Source of the DNA: Acidobacteriaceae bacterium
Lineage (GTDB): Bacteria; Acidobacteriota; Terriglobia; Terriglobales; Acidobacteriaceae
Length of the DNA: 64,000 bases
Reading direction: 5' to 3'
NCBI GenBank assembly: GCA_025355505.1
Contig: JANXZM010000017.1
Span: 1 to 64,000 of the forward strand
Made by a program: the position numbers and the translations under genes. The notes beneath the pieces are model-generated. The model ran no database searches. It had not been told where the DNA came from and saw only the letters and a program-made list of their open reading frames with translations. Shown here piece by piece: positions 58,256-64,000 of this stretch (positions are counted from its first letter, which is position 1; each line of letters starts with the position of its first letter).

Positions 58256-59491
58256 ATGGGACGTTTCACTGGCATTCTCGGTCTGCTCACCATGTTGGGC
58301 CTCGCCTACGCCTTCTCCACCAACCGCCGCGCGATAAACAAGAAAACGGTTGCCTGGGGCTTGGGCCTGCAAGTCGTCTTTGCCATCTTTGTCCTGAAGA
58401 TTGAGCTCGGTCGAGTACTCTTCCAGAAAGCCGGAGACGCCGTCAACCAATTGCTCAGCTATGCCTTCGTCGGATCGAAGTTTGTGTTTGGGGAACTTGG
58501 TGCGCAGGGCTCCTCGATGGGATTCGTTTTCGCATTCCAGGTTTTACCAACTGTTATTTTTATCGCCGCCTTTTTCGCGGTGCTCTATCACTACGGAATC
58601 ATGCAATTCATCATCAAATTGGCCGCGAAGGTAATGACCCGCTTCATGGGAGCCAGCGGCGCCGAGTCTCTGAACGTGGCCGCGAGTATCTTCATGGGCC
58701 AGACCGAAGCTCCGCTCACCATCCGCCCGTTCCTCCCTTACCTCACGCGCTCCGAACTGATGACGGTGATGACCAGCGGCATGGCCCACGTCTCCGGCGG
58801 CATCATGGCTGCCTATATCGCCTTCGGCATCGCGCCCCAACATCTTCTAAGCGCGGTGATCATGACCGCCCCGGGTACCATCCTGATATCAAAAATGCTC
58901 GTGCCTGAGACGGAGGTTCCGAAGACCGCCGGCCGTGTCGTCATGAGCGACGAAGAAGAGAATGCCGAGAAAAGTGAAAACCTGCTGGGCGCGATTGCGC
59001 GCGGCACCAGCGACGGTTTGGGCCTTGCGCTCAATATCGCCGCCATGCTGATTGCATTCCTCGCGCTGATCGCTCTTGCCAACGGCGTCCTCGGTGGCAT
59101 TCACAGCCGGCTTGGAATGGTGTGGTTTCCCTCCAGCTTGCAGCAGATTTTCGGAGTATTGTTTGCCCCCGTCGCATGGGTCATCGGAATTCCATGGCGT
59201 GACTGCCCGGCTATCGGCAATCTCCTCGGCACGCGCATGGTGTTGAACGAACTGGTTGCTTTCTCCATGCTCGGACCACAGAGAGCCGTGCTCGACCCGC
59301 GCTCGTTTACGATCGCGACCTTCGCACTCTGCGGTTTTGCGAATTTCAGCTCGATCGGAATTCAGTTGGGCGGCATCGGTGCGCTCGCTCCCAACAAGCG
59401 AGGCGAACTGGCCCGTTTAGGCATTCGCGCCATGTTGGCCGGTACCATGGCCAACCTGATGTCGGCTTCGATTGCCGGCATGCTTCTGTGA
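58256..59491 (+). CDS. nupC: Concentrative nucleoside transporter (NupC/CNT family)
   Basis: A 411-residue inner-membrane symporter for nucleosides. Signature segments are LGRVLFQKAGDAVNQLLSYA, ASIFMGQTEAPLTIRPFLPY (the G-Q-x-E-A-P substrate site), MTSGMAHVSGGIMAAYIAFG, and NELVAFSMLGPQ and CGFANFSSIGIQLGGIGALA. The ATG follows the phosphorylase stop directly, with AAGGGG upstream. Together with cdd and the phosphorylase it forms a complete uptake-and-cleavage set for intact pyrimidine nucleosides. Confidence 0.95.
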   Translation: MGRFTGILGLLTMLGLAYAFSTNRRAINKKTVAWGLGLQVVFAIFVLKIELGRVLFQKAGDAVNQLLSYAFVGSKFVFGELGAQGSSMGFVFAFQVLPTVIFIAAFFAVLYHYGIMQFIIKLAAKVMTRFMGASGAESLNVAASIFMGQTEAPLTIRPFLPYLTRSELMTVMTSGMAHVSGGIMAAYIAFGIAPQHLLSAVIMTAPGTILISKMLVPETEVPKTAGRVVMSDEEENAEKSENLLGAIARGTSDGLGLALNIAAMLIAFLALIALANGVLGGIHSRLGMVWFPSSLQQIFGVLFAPVAWVIGIPWRDCPAIGNLLGTRMVLNELVAFSMLGPQRAVLDPRSFTIATFALCGFANFSSIGIQLGGIGALAPNKRGELARLGIRAMLAGTMANLMSASIAGMLL

Positions 59492-59502
59492 CGGAATGCG
59501 GA

Positions 59503-60126
59503 TCAAGCGGGCATTCGAGCTACTCTTTCGAGGATTTCGTTAGTAGTCACCAGCCTCGCTCCCAGACTCTGCAATTCAGTTAGCGCCTTGTTCCCAACTT
59601 CCGGCGCCAGGGTTTCAATCGCATCGCGGACCACAGCCACCCGCCGCTTCCGCTTCAGCAATCCCTTGACCGCGCAACTGACGCAGTATTCCGTCACGAC
59701 TCCAAATACGACAAATTCCGCGGCGCTGCCTAAGCGTTCCACCAGAGCGTTCGCATGGGCAGTCTCAAAAATATCCAGCGTCTGCTTTTCCAGGATAATC
59801 TGCTGATACTTGAATAGATCTTCCGGCAACCGGGCGTTAACGTTGTTTTCCAGCCGAACAAAATTCTCCGTCAGCGCCTCCGGGACAAGTTCCGCCCCCG
59901 CTGACCCTTTCAAGCAGTGTGGAGGAAACTGCTGAAACTCAGGATCATTCGCTGGATGAAAGCAGCCATGTGAAACCAGGAAGACTTCGCCGCGCCGCGC
60001 CGCATCCGTCAGCTTGCGGATGCTGGGCAGAAGTTTCTCGGCTCCGGGAACGTGCAGCTTCCCGCCGGGCAACATAAAATCAGCTTGCACATCCACTTCC
60101 CAAAAAATGTAGTCGCGAGATTGCAT
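59503..60126 (-). CDS. Nicotinamidase-like cysteine hydrolase (isochorismatase family)
   Basis: A 207-residue hydrolase with the catalytic triad of nicotinamidases: Asp in EVDVQADFMLPGG, Lys in HCLKGSAG, Cys in VVTEYCVSCAVKGLL. VSHGCFHPANDPEFQQFPPH includes the likely metal-site residues. I start it at the ATG at 60126, preceded by GGAGAG; a longer frame to 60177 exists. It could make nicotinate from nicotinamide or act on another amide. It diverges from an enamidase-like gene, which also belongs to nicotinate chemistry in one known pathway. Confidence 0.8.
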   Translation of the reverse strand: MQSRDYIFWEVDVQADFMLPGGKLHVPGAEKLLPSIRKLTDAARRGEVFLVSHGCFHPANDPEFQQFPPHCLKGSAGAELVPEALTENFVRLENNVNARLPEDLFKYQQIILEKQTLDIFETAHANALVERLGSAAEFVVFGVVTEYCVSCAVKGLLKRKRRVAVVRDAIETLAPEVGNKALTELQSLGARLVTTNEILERVARMPA

Positions 60127-60263
60127 TCCACTCTCCGTCGTCTGGATGCTTGTAACACATTCTTCCGCCGCTGGCAAAACTCAACTCACAGTTGCGCTTC
60201 CACCATTCATTTGTATACTAGCGGCCACTGAGTTCGCAGCAATTCCGCACCCGGAAGGGAACC

Positions 60264-61463
60264 ATGGCCCACGACGAACCATCGAAATCCGCAGTACAAA
60301 CGAAGCTGGTCATCCGCAATATCGGCCTCCTGCTCAGCGGAGACCTCACCAATCCCATCCTCGACGCCGACACAGTGGTCGCGATCGGCGATCGCATTGC
60401 TGCCGTTGGCAAAGAAAAAGATATCGACACTTCCGGAGCCACCGTCACCATCGACGCCAAATGCACAGCCCTCGCACCCGGTCTCATTGACAGCCACGTT
60501 CATCCCGTCTGCGGCGACTGGACGCCCCGCCAGAATCAGCTTGGCTGGATCGACAGCTATCTGCACGGCGGTGTCACCACCATGGTCTCAGCCGGCGAAG
60601 TACATACGCCCGGCCGTCCGAAAGATATCGTCGGCCTGAAAGCGATGGCCATCTTCGCTCAGCGCGTCTTTCAGGCATTTCGTCCCGGTGGAGTAAAAAT
60701 CTACGCCGGGGCTCCCATCCTCGAGCATGGCATGGTCGAGGACGACTTCAAAGAGCTCGCCGCCGCCGGAGTCAAGATACTCGGCGAAGTCGGCCTGGGC
60801 AGCGTGAAGGACGGAAAGACTGCGCACCAAATGGTCTCGTGGGCCCGCAAATACGGCATCCAGAGCACGATTCACACCGGAGGCCCTTCTATTCCCGGCT
60901 CCAGTCTGATCGACAAAGACATGGTGCTTGAAACCGACGCCGATGTCATTGGTCACGTGAACGGCGGCCACACCGCTCTTCCCGACAATCAGATTACGGC
61001 TCTGTGCGAAAGTTCCACACGGGCTCTTGAAATAGTGCACAACGGAAATGAGCGCGCCGGATTGCTCGCGCTTCGCACGGCGATGGAATTGAAACAGCTC
61101 CACCGCGTGATTCTAGGCACCGACTCGCCCGCCGGATCAGGCGTCCAGCCGCTCGGTATGGTGCGGATGATTGCTTTGTTGTCGTCGCTAGGAGAAATTC
61201 CCGCGGAAGTCGCCATCTGCCTCGCCACTGGAAACACTGCAAAAATGCGCAACCTCGATTGCGGCCTGATTGCGCCCGGACGGGAAGCCTCGTTCGTCCT
61301 GATGGACAAAGCTCAGCACTCAGCAGGGAAGAACCTGCTCGACAGCATTCAAAAAGGAGATCTGCCGGGAATCAGCATGATTATTATCGATGGAGTAATC
61401 AGCGCCCACCGCAGCCGCAACACACCCCCAGCAACGGTGGTGCCTGAGGTGGTGAATAGATGA
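60264..61463 (+). CDS. Enamidase-like amidohydrolase
   Basis: A 399-residue amidohydrolase-superfamily protein. Metal ligands are in GLIDSHVHPVCGDWTP, GEVGLGSVKDG (Glu/Lys region), TIHTGGPSIPGSS and HVNGGHTAL, and the final Asp is in ILGTDSPAGSGVQPLG. From memory the order VTTMVSAGEVHTPGRPKD, GVKIYAGAPILEHG, LATGNTA and HRSRNTPPA matches enamidase from anaerobic nicotinate degradation, which hydrolyses 6-oxo-tetrahydronicotinate. No signal peptide. AAGGGAACC precedes the ATG. It may act on a cyclic enamide from nicotinate or from pyrimidine breakdown. Confidence 0.82.
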   Translation: MAHDEPSKSAVQTKLVIRNIGLLLSGDLTNPILDADTVVAIGDRIAAVGKEKDIDTSGATVTIDAKCTALAPGLIDSHVHPVCGDWTPRQNQLGWIDSYLHGGVTTMVSAGEVHTPGRPKDIVGLKAMAIFAQRVFQAFRPGGVKIYAGAPILEHGMVEDDFKELAAAGVKILGEVGLGSVKDGKTAHQMVSWARKYGIQSTIHTGGPSIPGSSLIDKDMVLETDADVIGHVNGGHTALPDNQITALCESSTRALEIVHNGNERAGLLALRTAMELKQLHRVILGTDSPAGSGVQPLGMVRMIALLSSLGEIPAEVAICLATGNTAKMRNLDCGLIAPGREASFVLMDKAQHSAGKNLLDSIQKGDLPGISMIIIDGVISAHRSRNTPPATVVPEVVNR

Positions 61464-61494
61464 GGACAACCGGTGAGAAAATACAAAACTTGCT

Positions 61495-62901
61495 TTAGTG
61501 CATTCCCAGCGACGCGGCAACCGTCTTCTTATATTCACGCGCCTTAGCCATCGCTGCCTGCTTGTCGACGGTCAGCAACTTGCGGTCGCGCATGACGATT
61601 CGCCCGCCGATCATGACCGTCTGCACATCGCTCGCCTTCAATGCGTACGCGATTTGCGCGTAAACGTCATACATCGGCACGGCGTTCGGTTCGTCCAAAC
61701 CGATCAGAATCAGGTCCGCCTTTTTTCCTTGTTCGAGCGACCCAATCACTTTCTCCATGTGCAATGCCCTGGCGCCGTCGATCGTGGCCATTTCTACGAC
61801 GGCGAGAGCATTCAGTGCCAACGGATCCATTTTCGTAATTTTCGCTAGCTTGGCCGCCAAATCGATTTCTTCCATCAGGTCCAGGTCGTTGTTGCTGCCG
61901 GCCGGTCCGTCGGTTCCGAGGCCTACCGCAATTCCGGCAGCTCGCATCTCCGGCACGGGCGAAACGCCGCTCGCAATCATCATGTTGCTCGACGGGTTAT
62001 GTACGCAGCCCACATTGTGGTGCGCAAGAATCTTTCGGTCCGCCTCGTCGACAAAGATGCAGTGTGCGGCAACGACGTCGGGGCCCAGCACTCCGATTCG
62101 CTCCAGATATTGCACCGGCGATGCCCCGTTCTGATTCTCGCTGTCTTCCCACTCTTTTTTCATCTCAGCCACGTGAATTAGGATCGGCGCATGATATTTC
62201 CGTGCCAGAGCGGACGCGTCCTGCAACGTCTTTTGTGAGCAGGTGTAAATCGAATGAGGCGCCGCTGCCGCGTGAATGAGCGGGTCGCCTTGCCACTTCT
62301 TCAAAAACTTCTCGGTGTACTCAAGCATTGCGGCTTCGTTTTTATTATCGGGCGCGGGAAAATCGATAAGGGTTTCGCCCAGCACGCCGCGCATACCCGC
62401 TGCTTTGGTTTCCTCCGCCACCGCGTCTTCGAAGTAGTACATGTCCGCGAAGGTGGTCACGCCCGAGCGGATCAGTTCGGCTGCTGCGAGCCGCGTTCCC
62501 CATCGAACGAATTGCTCCGTAACGTTCTTTGCTTCTGCGGGGAAGATGTATTTGTGGAGCCAGTCAGTGAGGGTCACATCGTCGTGCAGGCCGCGGAACA
62601 GGGTCATCGGGACGTGGGTATGCCCGTTGATGAATCCCGGGAGCACCAGCTTGTTTTTCGCGTCAATCGTCTGCCGGCCCTTGTACCTGGTTTCGAGTTC
62701 GGCGCGGGGACCGGCTGCGACAATCGTATCCCCTGTTACGACGACTGCTCCGTCGTCGTATATGTGCCGTTGGCCGTCCATGGTGACGACTATGCCGGTG
62801 ATGATCGTATCGGCACGCTCTTTTGTGGTTTGCCCGTAGAGACAAAGTGAAAAGCAAACGTGAAACCCGCAGAACAGCCAGCAAATGCTTCTATTTGTCA
62901 T
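61495..62901 (-). CDS. Exported amidohydrolase of the adenosine/MTA/SAH deaminase type
   Basis: A 468-residue amidohydrolase with an N-terminal signal (SICWLFCGFHVCFSLCLYGQ). Motifs of the MtaD/TrzN-like deaminase group are present: LVLPGFINGHTHVPMTLFRG (two His), IHAAAAPHSIYTCS, LIHVAEMKKE (His and Glu), VAAHCIFVDE and GLGTDGPAGSNND (metal Asp). Most relatives are cytoplasmic; export places deamination of adenosine-like nucleosides in the periplasm beside the hydrolases. GAGGGCGAGGC precedes the ATG. The exact substrate could also be another N-heterocycle. Confidence 0.82.
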   Translation of the reverse strand: MTNRSICWLFCGFHVCFSLCLYGQTTKERADTIITGIVVTMDGQRHIYDDGAVVVTGDTIVAAGPRAELETRYKGRQTIDAKNKLVLPGFINGHTHVPMTLFRGLHDDVTLTDWLHKYIFPAEAKNVTEQFVRWGTRLAAAELIRSGVTTFADMYYFEDAVAEETKAAGMRGVLGETLIDFPAPDNKNEAAMLEYTEKFLKKWQGDPLIHAAAAPHSIYTCSQKTLQDASALARKYHAPILIHVAEMKKEWEDSENQNGASPVQYLERIGVLGPDVVAAHCIFVDEADRKILAHHNVGCVHNPSSNMMIASGVSPVPEMRAAGIAVGLGTDGPAGSNNDLDLMEEIDLAAKLAKITKMDPLALNALAVVEMATIDGARALHMEKVIGSLEQGKKADLILIGLDEPNAVPMYDVYAQIAYALKASDVQTVMIGGRIVMRDRKLLTVDKQAAMAKAREYKKTVAASLGMH

Positions 62902-63007
62902 GCCTCGCCCTCACATGAAGTCCTGAGATAAACAATTGGCCCGCTTAAGGTTTGCACGACCCGAGAGATCCCCGTGCATTCCCCTGTGATCTCTGTGGTG
63001 GTGGTTT

Positions 63008-63604
63008 TTACCGCAGTCCATCTTCGCCCTTAATCTGGTCTTTAGACAGTCCACCGACGCGGGGCAGCGGACGTCCGCTGTCGGTGACCGCAATCGCAAC
63101 CATAATCTCGTTCGCGCGAGGAGCATCGCTGATTCGCACTTCCATGCCATCAAAATGGCTGCGAACAAATGCGGCATCCTTATGACCCAGCGGAATGTCG
63201 AGCACCACTCCCATGCCGCCGCGCTTCTTGGAAGACGGAATCAGCGCCGCCCCTTTTCCCAGCACGCGCCGCACCAGCGTGCCCAGCTTGGGATGCAGAA
63301 TCGCTGCGGCATGCTCCAGTTCACCATTCTCGCCAACCGCTGCAGCCTTGCCGTAACTTTCGGCGGACGGTCCCTCTATACCCAATGCCGCAACCGCGCG
63401 CTGCGTCAGCAACTCGCCGAGCTCTTCGCCAATCGTCATCAACTTTGAAAGATCCTCAACGTACTGTCCCGCATACGGATTCTCAATCACCGCAACCGCC
63501 GCCGCACGCCGCGTCGGGGGATCGACCTTGCGTCCCATCTCCGTAAAAGTCTCCTCGACAAACGTCACGATCTTCCGGATCTTTGCTTGGATATTGGCTT
63601 TCAT
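63008..63604 (-). CDS. AA_synth (DUF1185) family protein, copy 1
   Basis: A 198-residue protein of the 'amino acid synthesis' family, whose biochemical role is not established. Typical segments are RRAAAVAVIENPYAGQYVED, ELGELLTQRAVAALG, YGKAAAVGENGELEHAAAIL, GKGAALIPSSKKRGGMGVVL, and HFDGMEVRISDAPRANEIMV. It overlaps the next upstream copy by four bases, so the two are co-translated paralogues and probably a heteromer. It precedes the exported amidohydrolase on the same strand. Confidence 0.85.
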   Translation of the reverse strand: MKANIQAKIRKIVTFVEETFTEMGRKVDPPTRRAAAVAVIENPYAGQYVEDLSKLMTIGEELGELLTQRAVAALGIEGPSAESYGKAAAVGENGELEHAAAILHPKLGTLVRRVLGKGAALIPSSKKRGGMGVVLDIPLGHKDAAFVRSHFDGMEVRISDAPRANEIMVAIAVTDSGRPLPRVGGLSKDQIKGEDGLR

Positions 63605-63999
63605 CGCAGCCCGTCCTCGTTCTTGATCTCCGACGCCTTCAACCCGCCGACGCGGGCATGCACCCGCGCCCCGGTCGTCATCACAAGCGCGAGCACAATC
63701 TCATCGGCGCGCGGAGCATCTGCAATCCCCACCTCCATCGCATCAAAATGACTGCGCACGTAGGAGGCGTTGATGTGGGTGATGGGAATGTCGAGGCGTG
63801 TTCCCGGGCCACCAACCTTCTTGGTTGACGCCACAATCGCCTTCGCGCCCCCGAGCACGTCGCGCATCGCGTATCCGCCAGGAACGTGCCAGAGCGCCCC
63901 GTGTTCGAGCTCTCCCGCTGAGCCCACAATCGCACCCTTGCCGTAGCTCTCCACCAGTTTCGGATCGCCGCCCAACGCAGCTACGAGCGACCGCGCCAT
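63601..63999 (-). CDS. AA_synth (DUF1185) family protein, copy 2 (runs off the window)
   Basis: The C-terminal 132 or so residues of a second family member: ARSLVAALGGDPKLVESYGK, GSAGELEHGALWHVPGGYAM, GAKAIVASTKKVGGPGTRLD, HFDAMEVGIADAPRADEIVL. The 5' end lies beyond the window, since the first 50-60 residues of the family are missing. It is clearly paralogous to copy 1 and overlaps it by four bases. Confidence 0.83.
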   Translation of the reverse strand: MARSLVAALGGDPKLVESYGKGAIVGSAGELEHGALWHVPGGYAMRDVLGGAKAIVASTKKVGGPGTRLDIPITHINASYVRSHFDAMEVGIADAPRADEIVLALVMTTGARVHARVGGLKASEIKNEDGLR

Positions 64000-64000
64000 C

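Overview
The window reads as a chromosomal segment of an Acidobacteriota bacterium. The taxonomic call is inferred from gene content: an Oar-like TonB-dependent receptor with a carboxypeptidase-regulatory N-terminus, CRTAC1/ASPIC-UnbV proteins with TPR tails, an Hpn-type hopanoid cluster, GC-rich sequence and several families of palindromic intergenic repeats. No rRNA, tRNA, CRISPR array or prophage was seen.

Region 1 (1-2.0 kb) is accessory DNA: a REP-associated tyrosine transposase flanked by inverted palindromic repeats, an orphan ribbon-helix-helix protein, and a VapBC-type toxin-antitoxin pair whose promoter overlaps a double TTAGCTAA palindrome.

Region 2 (2.1-24.3 kb) is a hopanoid region. 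ispH abuts shc; then come a small membrane protein, hpnA, hpnG, two zinc-dependent dehydrogenases, hpnC, hpnD and hpnE, mostly with overlapping or abutting ends. After these lie a PilZ protein, a pair of four-helix DMT transporters, a DUF4062 protein, the radical SAM gene hpnJ, an HlyD/TPR/TolC export set without an inner-membrane pump, queF, an MFS transporter and a membrane glycosyltransferase. hpnH, hpnI and hpnK are not in the window.

Region 3 (24.5-31.5 kb) holds a 5'-truncated beta-barrel gene, a small secreted OB-fold-like protein, and a minus-strand series: deoC, an EthD-like protein, a two-domain ALDH16-type aldehyde dehydrogenase, a trpF-like gene, and an RsbW/RsbV-like pair.

Region 4 (31.7-64 kb) looks like a large nucleoside-utilisation locus. 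It encodes six nucleoside-hydrolase-family proteins, all with export signals, plus a remnant of a seventh. Four of the six form a divergent subfamily in which the metal-binding DTDPGxDD signature is rebuilt. Around them lie a TonB-dependent receptor, two sugar transporters of the GRP/RhaT type, ribokinase, a queuosine-salvage (Qng1/DUF2419) protein, cytidine deaminase, pyrimidine-nucleoside phosphorylase, a NupC-type transporter, a nicotinamidase-like hydrolase, an enamidase-like amidohydrolase, an exported adenosine/MTA-deaminase-like amidohydrolase and two tandem AA_synth (DUF1185) proteins. The inferred scheme is uptake of nucleosides or nucleic-acid fragments through the outer membrane, periplasmic cleavage to base and ribose, ribose import and phosphorylation, and cytoplasmic use of intact pyrimidine (deoxy)nucleosides, with deoC and ALDH16 finishing deoxyribose breakdown.

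All assignments come from reading translated sequence and motifs without database searches. Where automatic start choice looked wrong (notably a CTG start at 31772) the reasoning is given.
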